From the IMG/VR virus record IMGVR_UViG_3300042731_005849, positions 1 to 50,362 of that record: a stretch of 50,362 nt of DNA. One strand, given 5' to 3'. Positions within the stretch are counted from its first letter, which is position 1. Each line of letters starts with the position of its first letter. A program made the translations under genes and the position numbers. Positions 1 to 7,109 of the stretch are shown one piece after another. Under the pieces are notes generated by a model. It did not search any database, had not been told where the DNA came from, and saw only the letters and a program-made list of their open reading frames with translations. Origin of the DNA: a virus.

Positions 1-588
1 CCCCCTACCCCTACCCCCCCTCCCCCCTGCCATGCCCCCACCCCCTGCCCCCCTGCCCCACGGGCCCAGCCAAACCGGTTAACTTCATCACAGTGATTCA
101 CAGGGCAGTCAAGAGGGGTGCCCCCTCCCCCGCCCCCCACCAGGCCGGCGGGGCGGTAGAAGCACCCCCGAACCCCCAGAAAGTGCGGGGGGACAGGAGA
201 AACCCACTACAGGGAGAGTACAAGAGCCCCCCAAGAACTCGCGGGGGGATGGAAACACCCCTCAGAGAGACTACCCACCCCCCTGGTACCCACCCAGGAG
301 CCCTGACACACCCCGAGAAGAGCCCGGAGGCCGGCCAGACAAGTCCCCGAGACCGATACCCCAGCTCCCAGGGCCACCCCGGCGCCTTCTGCCTACCGAC
401 TTTTTGCTTTTTGCTCGAGTTTGAGCCGTTGTTTTACCGCTGGCCTACCCCGGACCCGGTCCGCGAGCCCGCGTGCTACGCAAACGGCGTCTCTTTCTCA
501 AGTGTCTCATAAGGAGTATTACGTAAACCTAATCGTGCCACGATCGTGTGACGTTTTCGTGCTCGAAAAGTAGCATCAGGTTATACTT
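1..588. other. C-rich left end without a convincing gene
   Basis: No supported gene lies here. The first 60 bases are nearly pure C runs on the + strand, so the other strand is G-rich and could form a G-quadruplex. The base skew (C-rich + strand) is opposite to the purine-rich coding strands elsewhere. A reading frame at 93-512 has low-complexity Pro/Arg/Gly content and no ribosome site. Near the right side is a perfect 10-base palindrome, CACGATCGTG, at 539-548. A TATACT box lies at 583-588 with no good -35 partner. It could be a packaging or end region, or a control region; nothing decides. Confidence 0.5.
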
Positions 589-783
589 TTGTGCAAGGTC
601 TCGCGTGAGATCGACCTCGAGGGACTACCCGAGGAGGAGTCCCAGATTTTCGAGAGGGTGAGGCTCAGCGGGGACCCCTTACATCGCGTGAAATCGTATC
701 AAATTTTTCGGAATCTGGACCAAGAGGGTGAGCTGCTGTACGGCTCGCGGCCGGGCATCGTGAGCTATCGTGAACGCCAGTGA
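589..783 (+). CDS. Small hypothetical protein (64 aa), doubtful
   Basis: This frame would start with TTG and encode a 64-residue charged protein beginning MCKVSREIDLEG. No family is recognised. There is no clear ribosome site, and a TATACT box overlaps the proposed start, so the true start may be further in or the frame may not be used. It ends 51 bases before the -35 box of the first promoter cassette, so it would be a separate unit from the regulators that follow. It is listed because its composition (acidic N-terminal half, balanced charges) is more protein-like than other frames here. Confidence 0.3.
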   Translation: MCKVSREIDLEGLPEEESQIFERVRLSGDPLHRVKSYQIFRNLDQEGELLYGSRPGIVSYRERQ

Positions 784-834
784 AGTGGAGGAAAACCAGG
801 TACTGCAATTTTTTGCAAAATCCGGAAAAAAGTC

Positions 835-863
835 TTGACAAAGCACTCAAACCTGAGGTAAAA
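835..863 (+). promoter_or_regulatory. Promoter cassette P1
   Basis: TTGACA at 835-840, a 17-base spacer, and a weak -10 (GTAAAA) at 858-863. The spacer holds the dyad ACCTGAGGT at 851-859. An A-rich stretch precedes the -35 box, as in the other copies of this cassette. It lies 55 bases before the ATG at 918 and supports that start over the upstream in-frame ATG at 780, which would lie before the promoter. Confidence 0.65.
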
Positions 864-917
864 GGGGAGACAAATGGCGAAGGATCCAGTGGCTCTGGAC
901 CCGAAAAGGAGGCGGCG

Positions 918-1646
918 ATGGAGAAAAAGGGACTCGAGGCAGCGGCGGAGATGGGGAGGATCACAGTCGAGGGAAAGCCCCTCACTCGGTACCTGGACGA
1001 GAAGAGGGGGGAGGAGGCTGCCCGGGTGGCAGCAGAGATCATCGAGGAGAGAAGTCGCGGGCTGGCGCGTGGGGTGCCGGCCCGTTTTGTGTTTGGCGGT
1101 AAGCAAGGGGTGGAGACACGGGCCAGGACGTGGACCCCCCGCGAGATTAGAAGGAGGAAAGGGATTATGGCGAAACCGTATGGAACTGTGGCGGAGAACA
1201 TCCTGTGGTGTGTGATCGAGAAGGGGCCGCTGACGGCCGGGGAGATCGGCGCCGAGCTGGGCAAGGACACGGGGAACATGACCTCGATCCTCTCGAGGTT
1301 GCACCGGGGGCTGCCGGATCTCATCCAGCCGGACAAGTCGACGAGGCCGTGGGCCTGGCAGGTGACGAAGCCGATCTCGGTCGAACATGCGTACAAGCGG
1401 TTCAAGGCGGGCACGGTGGTCAAGCCGGCGAAGAGGCGGATCGTCCGGCGGCGGAAGCCGGAGGCGGCGACGACCCCGCTGGAGCGGATCAAGTCGCTGG
1501 AGAAGGCGGCGGCTCCGGCGGTTGATGTGGAGGGGCTCGTGATCCGGGCCGTGGAGAAGATGGGGGCAGGGGAGCAGACGATTCATGTGAAGGTGTCCCA
1601 CCGGATCGATGTCCGGTTCGGTATCCTGAAGGAAGGAGGCGGTTAA
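918..1646 (+). CDS. Winged-helix DNA-binding protein (242 aa)
   Basis: The start at 918 is chosen because AAGGAGGCGGCG sits just before it and promoter P1 lies upstream; an in-frame ATG at 780 precedes the promoter. The N-terminal ~85 residues are charged and probably helical. Residues about 88-150 read as a winged-helix domain: helix AENILWCVIEKG, then LTAGEIGAELG as a helix-turn, NMTSILSRLHRG as recognition helix, and a basic wing. A Lys/Arg-rich stretch near residue 175 (KPAKRRIVRRRKPE) would aid DNA binding. It is the first gene of the rightward unit and directly abuts the next winged-helix gene. It is probably a phage regulator; no specific family is named. Confidence 0.6.
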   Translation: MEKKGLEAAAEMGRITVEGKPLTRYLDEKRGEEAARVAAEIIEERSRGLARGVPARFVFGGKQGVETRARTWTPREIRRRKGIMAKPYGTVAENILWCVIEKGPLTAGEIGAELGKDTGNMTSILSRLHRGLPDLIQPDKSTRPWAWQVTKPISVEHAYKRFKAGTVVKPAKRRIVRRRKPEAATTPLERIKSLEKAAAPAVDVEGLVIRAVEKMGAGEQTIHVKVSHRIDVRFGILKEGGG

Positions 1647-2414
1647 ATGAAGAAGAGGAAAAAGGAGGCTCTGGCTCAGCGACAGATCCTCCGGGCGATC
1701 TACAAGGCTGGAAGGAGGGGGGTCACGCCGAAGGAGCTGGAGGTGTTCCTCCCGGAGATGAAGCCGAAGACGGTCTCGGCCGGCACCTCGATTCTGTACG
1801 ATCGGGTGGAGCACACCGGGATCCTCACCCGGACGGCGGAGCCCCGGAAGACGTACAGGTACAAACCGGGGACCGGCGGGATCCGGAGGGCGCTGGAGAC
1901 GTTCGACAAGACACTGCCGAAGAAGAAGCGGCGGGTGGAGCCGGCCCCCAGGAAGCAGCCGGTCCAACCGGAGCTGCCCGGGATGGTGGCAGAGCCCAAG
2001 GAGCCCCTCCCTCCACCGGAGCCGGAACCGGAGCCAGAGGTCCGGATGGCCACACCGGAGGAGATGGATTCGATGGACCGCTTCGAGACCTTTGTCCGGT
2101 TCCTCTCGAGGGGCAGGAAGATCGAGAAGAAGAAGGGCAAGGCGGAGGGGGTCTTCCAGATGTTCCGCATCTCCCTGCCCGGCGCCGCCCTCGTGTCCGG
2201 CCTCATGAAGTGCCCGAGGTGCAGGTTCGAGCTTCGGAGGACGAGGATCTCGAAGGTGGACCGGAAGAACGGGAAGGTGACGGGGATCGAGTACAACTAC
2301 GACTGCCAGAGGTGTAACCTCATCTGGGAAGGGCTGGTGGAGTGCAGGGAGAAGGACCAGAAAAAGAAGGACGAGGTCGACCTGTCGGTCCTCGGTCTGG
2401 AGGAACTCGTATGA
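1647..2414 (+). CDS. Winged-helix plus zinc-ribbon protein (255 aa)
   Basis: Starts directly after the stop of the preceding gene. Residues about 8-75 resemble a winged helix: AQRQILRAIYKAGRRG, then VTPKELEVFLP and a wing ending in TYRYKPG. Residues about 95-135 form a Pro/Glu linker rich in PEPEPE. The C-terminal part has a zinc ribbon with Cys pairs at 189/192 (CPRC) and 220/223 (CQRC). The combination of an HTH and a zinc ribbon suggests a transcription factor or a DNA-replication accessory protein. The stop overlaps the next ATG (ATGA), so translation is likely coupled. The exact role is unknown. Confidence 0.6.
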   Translation: MKKRKKEALAQRQILRAIYKAGRRGVTPKELEVFLPEMKPKTVSAGTSILYDRVEHTGILTRTAEPRKTYRYKPGTGGIRRALETFDKTLPKKKRRVEPAPRKQPVQPELPGMVAEPKEPLPPPEPEPEPEVRMATPEEMDSMDRFETFVRFLSRGRKIEKKKGKAEGVFQMFRISLPGAALVSGLMKCPRCRFELRRTRISKVDRKNGKVTGIEYNYDCQRCNLIWEGLVECREKDQKKKDEVDLSVLGLEELV

Positions 2415-2638
2415 AAAGAACACCGAAGAAGTCACTGGAGTCCCAGGTCTGGCGGGAGTTCGACCGGATCGCGTGCGAGAAGCATGGCGGCCAGTTCTTC
2501 CTGGTCGGGTACGCGACCGGGGTCGTTGCGGGGTTCGGGGGGCCGGCCAAGGGGAAGCTGCTCAACCTGCCCCGATACCCATCTGCCGTGGCGGCGCTGA
2601 AGGCGGCTACGGCGTCCGAGGGGGAAGATGCCGACTGA
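2411..2638 (+). CDS. Small hypothetical protein (75 aa)
   Basis: The start is the ATG at 2411, which overlaps the previous stop as ATGA; a longer frame reaching upstream would overlap the zinc-ribbon gene. The protein has a basic N-terminus (MKRTPKKSLESQVWREFDR), a short hydrophobic segment (FFLVGYATGVVAGFGG) and a small alanine-rich C-terminus. It is not recognised. It overlaps the next gene by 11 bases, in line with a tightly coupled early operon. Confidence 0.55.
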   Translation: MKRTPKKSLESQVWREFDRIACEKHGGQFFLVGYATGVVAGFGGPAKGKLLNLPRYPSAVAALKAATASEGEDAD

Positions 2639-2813
2639 GTGGGTGGACCTCGAGGTGGAAATCTTGCGCGAGACCCCCGGGGCCTTTCTGATAACGGATG
2701 GTGAGAACGAGTGCTGGCTGCCGAAGAGCCAAACGCGCCTTCTCGGGCGAGAGGGCAGGGACGCCCAGGTCCAGGTTCCGGAGTGGCTGGCACTCACTGA
2801 GGGGTTGATATGA
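2628..2813 (+). CDS. Small conserved-type phage protein (61 aa)
   Basis: Encodes an acidic 61-residue protein. Its core (EVEILRETPGAFLITD, then ECWLPKSQ) has the look of a small beta-sheet protein often annotated as hypothetical in phages and prophages, where a surface is made by alternating hydrophobic residues and a WxPKSQ turn. The ATG lies inside the preceding gene and its stop overlaps the next ATG. Function unknown; a regulatory or DNA-associated role is only a guess. Confidence 0.6.
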   Translation: MPTEWVDLEVEILRETPGAFLITDGENECWLPKSQTRLLGREGRDAQVQVPEWLALTEGLI

Positions 2814-2974
2814 AGAAGAGAATGAGGGGCTGGTGGATCCACGCGGCGCTCATCCTGTCCGGGGGGTTCATGATTTATGGCGGGATCCTGTACCCGGGGC
2901 CGGTGGCGCTGGTATTTTGTGCCCCATTCGTTCTGATCGCCCTGGCGGCGATCGGGCTGGAGGTGAGTGAATGA
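2810..2974 (+). CDS. Two-helix membrane protein (54 aa)
   Basis: An ATG at 2810, overlapping the previous stop as ATGA, opens a 54-residue frame. It starts with a basic segment (MKKRMRGWW), followed by two hydrophobic stretches (about residues 11-28 and 31-50) joined by YPGP, and ends in a short acidic tail. This predicts two membrane helices with the N-terminus inside. The stop overlaps the ATG of the next gene. Two-helix proteins of this size include holins, but the position among early genes argues as well for a membrane-acting accessory protein. Confidence 0.6.
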   Translation: MKKRMRGWWIHAALILSGGFMIYGGILYPGPVALVFCAPFVLIALAAIGLEVSE

Positions 2975-3183
2975 AGGACGTGCTATACTTGGAGGTCATA
3001 AAGCAGGACGAGCCGGTGGTCCGGATCGGATCCTGGAAGCCTCCCGGCGAGCGGATCGACAACTTCGACCAGCAGCGGGACATCGGCTGGCACATCATGT
3101 TCGCCTTCCAGCAGGGCGCCCGGGAAGTCCGGGTGGTCCGGGCGCCGCCGAGGGAAGAGCAGTGGAAGGGGGTGACGCCGTGA
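2971..3183 (+). CDS. Small hypothetical protein (70 aa)
   Basis: A 70-residue protein with ATGA overlap at the start and a GTGA overlap at the end. It has no Cys and an amphipathic pattern (MKDVLYLEVIKQDEPVVRIG, then WHIMFAFQQGAREVRVVRAP) that suggests a small alpha/beta or all-beta fold. It is not recognised. Its neighbours are very small membrane proteins within one early operon. Confidence 0.55.
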   Translation: MKDVLYLEVIKQDEPVVRIGSWKPPGERIDNFDQQRDIGWHIMFAFQQGAREVRVVRAPPREEQWKGVTP

Positions 3184-3326
3184 AGCTGAAGCACCTGGCG
3201 GTCATGATCCAGCTCGTCACGCTCGGGGTCCGTTGTGCAGTGCGTCTGACCGCATGGTGTCTGTTCGAGTTGCAGGATGCGGTTTGCCTTTGGGTGAGAC
3301 AACGGATGGAAGAGGGATCGACATGA
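3180..3326 (+). CDS. Small hypothetical protein (48 aa), GTG start
   Basis: The GTG at 3180 overlaps the preceding stop (GTGA), and the TGA overlaps the next ATG. The 48-residue product has a hydrophobic stretch with several Cys (VMIQLVTLGVRCAVRLTAWC) and an amphipathic C-terminal helix. It may associate with membrane. The perfect stop/start couplings at both ends are the main support for this gene; no family is recognised. Confidence 0.45.
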   Translation: MKLKHLAVMIQLVTLGVRCAVRLTAWCLFELQDAVCLWVRQRMEEGST

Positions 3327-3406
3327 AGGTTGAAGAATGGCTGTTCGCAGCGGGGATGTTCTTTGTGATCATGGCTATCATGAGCTGGTTCGGCGTGTTC
3401 TGGTAG
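3323..3406 (+). CDS. Single-span membrane peptide (27 aa)
   Basis: A 27-residue frame opens at an ATG overlapping the preceding stop. After MKVEEW it is almost entirely hydrophobic (LFAAGMFFVIMAIMSWFG), i.e. one membrane helix. It is short, but coupling on its 5' side and the run of similar small membrane proteins support it. Function unknown. Confidence 0.45.
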   Translation: MKVEEWLFAAGMFFVIMAIMSWFGVFW

Positions 3407-3423
3407 AAGGAGGGTGAGCATGA

Positions 3424-3648
3424 TTGATCCAGATGCTGCAAAAAATGTTTGACGATGTGAAGCAGCTAGAAAACATCACCAGAAACAAGCGGGACCAACT
3501 GAGTGGAGCGTTGGAGAAGATCAAATGGGAAATTAGAATGGGGAAGAGATACATCAGGGGCCATCACGGGTTCTGTATAATGGACAGGGCTGAACAGATA
3601 ATCAGAGATGCCCTGGAGGGGGTGAGTCATGAGTCGAAGGACATCTGA
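3424..3648 (+). CDS. Small helical protein (74 aa)
   Basis: A mostly helical, charged protein with repeated Lys/Glu residues, for example DVKQLENITRNKRDQLSG. The start is uncertain: TTG at 3424 lies 10 bases after a GGAGG ribosome site, while ATG at 3433 is an alternative. An ATG at 3420, better placed, opens only a 10-codon frame. The 3' end overlaps the next gene by 20 bases. It has no recognised family. Confidence 0.5.
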   Translation: MIQMLQKMFDDVKQLENITRNKRDQLSGALEKIKWEIRMGKRYIRGHHGFCIMDRAEQIIRDALEGVSHESKDI

Positions 3649-3766
3649 ACGGGAACGGCAGAAGCAGGAGGCGGAGCGGCTCTACAACATGGCCGTGATC
3701 ATCGCCTTCATCGTGATCGCCGGCGGGCTGCTGATGATCCTGTTCGAGGGGCTGCCGGTCCCGTAA
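3629..3766 (+). CDS. Single-span membrane protein (45 aa)
   Basis: The ATG at 3629 follows GGAGGGGGTGAGTC, a good ribosome site. The product has a strongly charged cytoplasmic-type N-terminus (MSRRTSERERQKQEAERLYN), one membrane helix (about residues 21-40) and a five-residue tail. The N-in topology follows from the basic N-terminus. It is the last of four small putative membrane proteins in this operon. Confidence 0.55.
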   Translation: MSRRTSERERQKQEAERLYNMAVIIAFIVIAGGLLMILFEGLPVP

Positions 3767-3775
3767 AAGGAGGGA

Positions 3776-4039
3776 ATGATGCACGTTCGCGTTCAAGTGG
3801 TTGTGGGCAAGATGGACAAGACGTGGTACGCCGAGGAGATCGAACTGCTCGAGCCCGAGGAGGACCGGATCGTTTCCATGGCACTCGAGCGGGCCGAGGA
3901 GAGGCTCCGGCTGGACGAGAGGGCGGCCAAGCAGGTGGCGTTCCTGGCGGTCTGGCACATCGAGCGGATAGGAGAAAATGATGGTATTCAGAAAGAAGGA
4001 CTGGGTCAAGGCGGTGGAGGAGAGGGCAAAGGTGGATAA
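3776..4039 (+). CDS. Small hypothetical protein (87 aa)
   Basis: Preceded by AAAGGAGGGA; the start is 3776 or the next ATG at 3779. The first 65 residues look like a real acidic alpha/beta protein, with a beta-rich start (MHVRVQVVVGKMDKTWYAEE) and a Glu/Arg helix. The last 20 residues are Gly-rich and overlap the next gene by 62 bases, so the tail may be an incidental extension. No family is recognised. Confidence 0.45.
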   Translation: MMHVRVQVVVGKMDKTWYAEEIELLEPEEDRIVSMALERAEERLRLDERAAKQVAFLAVWHIERIGENDGIQKEGLGQGGGGEGKGG

Positions 4040-4253
4040 GAATTTTCTACGATCCAAGGATGTGGCCAGGATCCTGGACTGCTCCCCGGACGATGTTCTC
4101 GATTGGAGGAGGAAGGGGTTCCTCGAGGGCAGGAAGCTCCGGCCGGGCAGCAGGATCTGGGTCTTCCGGGAGAAGGACGTGCTCAAGGCCCGAAAAAGGA
4201 TCCGGAAGCACCAGGAGCTGTGGGGCCGGAAGCGGGTGTCGGCTACGGCGTGA
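3978..4253 (+). CDS. MerR/excisionase-like HTH protein (91 aa)
   Basis: Residues about 22-75 form a compact helix-turn-helix with wing typical of the MerR/excisionase (HTH_17) superfamily: FLRSKDVARILDCSPDDVLD, a WRRKGFLEG turn, and RIWVFREKDVLKARKRI closing the wing. Such proteins act as excisionases, small regulators or terminase small subunits. It is the last gene of the rightward unit and converges with the HD-domain gene on the other strand, overlapping it by 11 bases. It is a good candidate to bind the repeated operator dyads of this genome, but that is inference. Confidence 0.7.
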   Translation: MMVFRKKDWVKAVEERAKVDKNFLRSKDVARILDCSPDDVLDWRRKGFLEGRKLRPGSRIWVFREKDVLKARKRIRKHQELWGRKRVSATA

Positions 4254-4671
4254 CACCCAGGATCGCCAGGGCGTTTTCGTAGCGTTTGGCGAGGCCGCGA
4301 TGGGTCAGCGGGAGGAGATGCTTCCGGGCCAGGTGGTCGCGGAGATCGGCGATCTTCACCAGGCGTGCCAGGGGGTTCCCGGCCAGGGCCCGGACGTAGT
4401 CGTTGTAGGCGATCCCGGTGGGGCGGGTCAAGGCCACGACAGCCGCGACGACGTCCTCGGCGAAGCCCCAGGCGCGGAGCTGGCCGGCCGTGACGACCGT
4501 GTCCTCGAGGATGTCGTGGAGGATCCCGACGGTCCTCTCGACATCGGTGGTGAGCAGGGGGTCGGAGGCCACGCGCAGGGCGTGGGCGTACAGCGTGTAG
4601 CCCGCCTTGTCCACCCGGCGGGCGTACGCGATTTCCGCAATCTTGGCAGCTCTTTCAAGTTCCGTCATCAT
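4243..4671 (-). CDS. HD-domain alarmone-hydrolase-like protein (142 aa)
   Basis: Resembles the HD hydrolase domain of RelA/SpoT and small MESH1-type (p)ppGpp hydrolases. Motifs from the chosen start: H30 in YAH, HD at 52-53 followed by ED at 56-57 (LHDILEDT), and a late KIADLRDHL segment supplying the last metal-binding Asp. There is no synthetase domain. The start at 4671 is preceded by GGAGGTGAGAG; a longer frame would include the promoter. It is transcribed alone from cassette P2. It might lower host (p)ppGpp during infection. Another HD phosphohydrolase substrate is possible. Confidence 0.65.
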   Translation of the reverse strand: MMTELERAAKIAEIAYARRVDKAGYTLYAHALRVASDPLLTTDVERTVGILHDILEDTVVTAGQLRAWGFAEDVVAAVVALTRPTGIAYNDYVRALAGNPLARLVKIADLRDHLARKHLLPLTHRGLAKRYENALAILGVTP

Positions 4672-4690
4672 CTCTCTCACCTCCATTTTT

Positions 4691-4719
4691 AGGATACCAG
4701 AGGTGAGGCTTTTTGTCAA
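4691..4719 (-). promoter_or_regulatory. Promoter cassette P2
   Basis: Read on the - strand: TTGACA (4719-4714), a 17-base spacer, TATCCT (4696-4691). The spacer holds ACCTCTGGT, the same ACC-N3-GGT dyad seen in the other cassettes. An A-rich stretch with GGCTTGACA context precedes it. It drives only the HD-domain gene. Confidence 0.75.
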
Positions 4720-4735
4720 GCCCTTTCCAGGATTT

Positions 4736-5302
4736 TTATCCCCGGTAGCGTTCGCCCTCGGGGTAGGTCGGCAGGTGCTGGCCGGCCTCGATCAGTCGCA
4801 TCTCCTCCCGGAGCACGTACGCCCGGGCCTCCACGGCCTCCAGCTCCTGCTCCCGGACATCGTAGGCGTACTGGAGGTATTCCTTCTCCGCCTCCTCGAG
4901 GGCCCTCTCGTTCTCATCCGCCCAGTCGTTGACGGCGAAGGTGATCGCCTGGCGGAATTTCTTCTTGATCGATTTGGGTGCCTGGGTTGAGAGGGGTTTG
5001 CAAGCATACGGGATCCGGTCGATCTCTGGCTGCTTCGTCCCTTGTGGGTAGAGGCGCCAGAGGCCGTCCGAGTGCCGGTAGGCGTGGGCCGAGACCCCGT
5101 ACTTGAACCCGTGGAGCCAGAGCCCCGTGTCCGTGTTCGCGTGTCCGCTGTGGGCGTTCAGATAAATCTCGTCCCTCGAGGTCGGGGTGATCTCCATCTC
5201 CCCCAGGAGCTTCTCCTTCTTCTTCCTGGTCTCCTCCCCGACGCCTCCGTAGTAGGCGCTCGGCGGGGCGTAGACAATTTGGATCTTGTCCGGTGTTTTC
5301 AT
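4736..5302 (-). CDS. Hypothetical protein (188 aa)
   Basis: The start at 5302 is preceded by AAAGGAGGGACGAC and overlaps the upstream stop as ATGA. The N-terminal half mixes short strands and loops (KIQIVYAPPSAYYGG, then GLWLHGFKYGVSAHAYRHSD). The C-terminal half is a long charged helix (about residues 120-175; ENERALEEAEKEYLQYAYD) that could form a coiled coil. No known family is recognised. It is the last gene of the P3 operon; the P2 promoter begins about 15 bases beyond its stop. Confidence 0.6.
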   Translation of the reverse strand: MKTPDKIQIVYAPPSAYYGGVGEETRKKKEKLLGEMEITPTSRDEIYLNAHSGHANTDTGLWLHGFKYGVSAHAYRHSDGLWRLYPQGTKQPEIDRIPYACKPLSTQAPKSIKKKFRQAITFAVNDWADENERALEEAEKEYLQYAYDVREQELEAVEARAYVLREEMRLIEAGQHLPTYPEGERYRG

Positions 5303-5877
5303 GTCGTCCCTCCTTTCGCGGCCTCGAGGGCCGCCGGCGCCGGCGCCTTTGTGGTGACCGTGATCTGGTCTTCCTTCCCGGTGACGTTGACGATGTATCC
5401 CTGCTTCTCCAGGGAGTGACAGACCCACTCGAGGTCGTCGAGGCGCCCGCCGTCTTCATTCCAGATCGCAAGGGCGCCGTCCGGGCACTCCTGCCAGCCG
5501 TAACGGTGGCCGCCGAACCCGCGCCTGATCAGAATGTTGAAGTAGTTCTCGATCTGGTCCCGGAGGGTCGGGGGGCCGGCCGTGAGGTCCAGCTCGCTGA
5601 CCAGCTGCCAGGCGTACTTGTCGCTCAGCTCCCGGTACTCGTTTGTGTACTGGCTGCCGCACCAGAGGTCGGTCATGATGTCGTCGTTCTTCGTGTCGTT
5701 GTACTGTCCGCAGAAGGCCCGGACGACTGCCTCTGGGGGCCCGTTCACGTAGCGAACGTGGATCCAGTGGGAGGCCGTGCCGCGCCCCTTCGTGACCGAG
5801 AACTTCACCCCGGGGTATTCGGCCTGGAGGGCCTTCTTGATCTCCTTCGTGGTCTTTCTCTCGTATCCCTGGCTCAT
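5299..5877 (-). CDS. LPD29-like domain protein (192 aa)
   Basis: The first ~65 residues resemble the LPD29 type of domain found in large polyvalent phage and plasmid proteins: a helix (TTKEIKKALQAEYPGVKFSV), strands of the form WIHVRYVNGPPEAVV, and a following helix. The middle has YFNILIRRGFGGHRYGWQ, and the C-terminus a second small alpha/beta unit. Such domains are linked to host take-over or conjugation-type polyproteins, with no known biochemical role. The gene is coupled on both sides by ATGA overlaps. The family assignment is from recall of the pattern only. Confidence 0.5.
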   Translation of the reverse strand: MSQGYERKTTKEIKKALQAEYPGVKFSVTKGRGTASHWIHVRYVNGPPEAVVRAFCGQYNDTKNDDIMTDLWCGSQYTNEYRELSDKYAWQLVSELDLTAGPPTLRDQIENYFNILIRRGFGGHRYGWQECPDGALAIWNEDGGRLDDLEWVCHSLEKQGYIVNVTGKEDQITVTTKAPAPAALEAAKGGTT

Positions 5878-7109
5878 TTCTCTTCCTCCTCTTCTAGCTC
5901 CACGATCTTCGTGGGGCGGTTGACGATTGTTTCCTTGCCGTATCCGTTGTCGGCCTTGTGCTCCTTGACCATCGCGTCGAAGTCGTAGGCGAAGCCTTCG
6001 TCGAACTTCGGGGCGGTCCCGAACCAGACCAGCTTGTTGCCGGCTGGGAGGCGGAGCGTCGTGATGTAGGTCCTGCCGTAGTAGCCGTCATGGACGTGGA
6101 CCCGATCGCAGGTGGCGCCCTTGAAGCTCATCCTCTTCCCGACGGTCCCGATGTGCTCGCTCTCGAGGCGTTCCTTCTTCTTCCGTGCGATCCCCAGGAG
6201 TTTCTCCCGGGCGATCTTGTATGCGATCGGGGCGCTCGCCGCCAGCCCGAAGGCCCGGTTGGGCACATAGCCCAGACGGACGATCGTGGCCAGGTTCGCA
6301 TAATAATCGTTGTCGATCGTTTCCTGCTTGGCCATTTCGTGGAGCCACCACCAGGCGCCGAAGGCCAGCTCTTCGGCCGCCGCCGTCACCGTGGGGCGCC
6401 TCTCGTTTTTCGGTGGGTTGACGCGGAGGTTGACGATGTCAGCCGTCGCGGCCTTGTCCCACTCTTCCGCCTTGGTCCTGCTGACGTACCCGTTCTCGAG
6501 GGTCTCGTCGGCGGCCTGGCAGAGGACCAGCCAGAGGTTGTCGCCCCGGGGGCCGGCGCCGTAGCCTTCGCCAGGGTCGCCGCCGAGGGTCATGATCTCG
6601 CCCAGGCACTGGGCAGCCCAGAGGAAGTTCGTGGGGTCGATCCCCAGGAAGTCCTTGAGGCAGGTGGTGCCGACCTGCTTCGTGGTGCCGTCTTCGTGGC
6701 GGACGACGAAGGTGTCCTTCCGGGTCCTGGCGTACCCGCAGTGATCGCAGTCAGGGGCCGCGTCCGCGTACTTGGCGCGGATCCCGTCCGCCGCCGTCGG
6801 GGTCGCGTAGAGCAGGTTCGTGTACTCGCCTTCGAGCAGGTGGTGCTCGATGCGGGCCTGGAAGGTCCAGCCGGCCAGCTTTGGTGGATCGAAGTCAACC
6901 GCGACCGCCCGGAAGTTCTCGGTCGTGGTCACGTCGCAGCGGTTGATCGGATCGTACCCGGTGACGATCTCCTTCGGGAAGGGGGCGCCGACGGTCCAGT
7001 CGAGGATCCCGGCGAGGCCCTTCTTGGCCATTCTCTTCTTGATCTCCGTGAGCCGCTCGATGACTCCGGGGACCTTGTACGCGGGTATGTCCACTCTGAT
7101 TTCTTCCAT
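5874..7109 (-). CDS. Conserved phage protein with Cys cluster (411 aa)
   Basis: The start is set at 7109, where ATG overlaps the stop of the upstream gene; an upstream in-frame start would cover that gene. The protein has a probable zinc site with C121, C124 and C150 (CDHCG followed by QVGTTCLKDFLG), a motif familiar from uncharacterised phage and plasmid proteins of about this size. The rest is mixed alpha/beta with a basic helix (KIAREKLLGIARKKKERLE) and a C-terminal OB-like strand region, ending in an acidic tail. The overall pattern suggests nucleic-acid binding; the function is unknown. Confidence 0.6.
   Translation of the reverse strand: MEEIRVDIPAYKVPGVIERLTEIKKRMAKKGLAGILDWTVGAPFPKEIVTGYDPINRCDVTTTENFRAVAVDFDPPKLAGWTFQARIEHHLLEGEYTNLLYATPTAADGIRAKYADAAPDCDHCGYARTRKDTFVVRHEDGTTKQVGTTCLKDFLGIDPTNFLWAAQCLGEIMTLGGDPGEGYGAGPRGDNLWLVLCQAADETLENGYVSRTKAEEWDKAATADIVNLRVNPPKNERRPTVTAAAEELAFGAWWWLHEMAKQETIDNDYYANLATIVRLGYVPNRAFGLAASAPIAYKIAREKLLGIARKKKERLESEHIGTVGKRMSFKGATCDRVHVHDGYYGRTYITTLRLPAGNKLVWFGTAPKFDEGFAYDFDAMVKEHKADNGYGKETIVNRPTKIVELEEEEEK

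Noticed and set aside
93-512. A 139-codon open frame at the C-rich left end
   Set aside because: Low-complexity Pro/Arg/Gly content, no ribosome site, base skew unlike real genes here.
765-2435. 556-codon frame on the - strand opposite the winged-helix genes
   Set aside because: Composition is the Leu/Pro/Arg-rich pattern made by antisense reading of GC-rich codons; the + strand genes have ribosome sites and domains.
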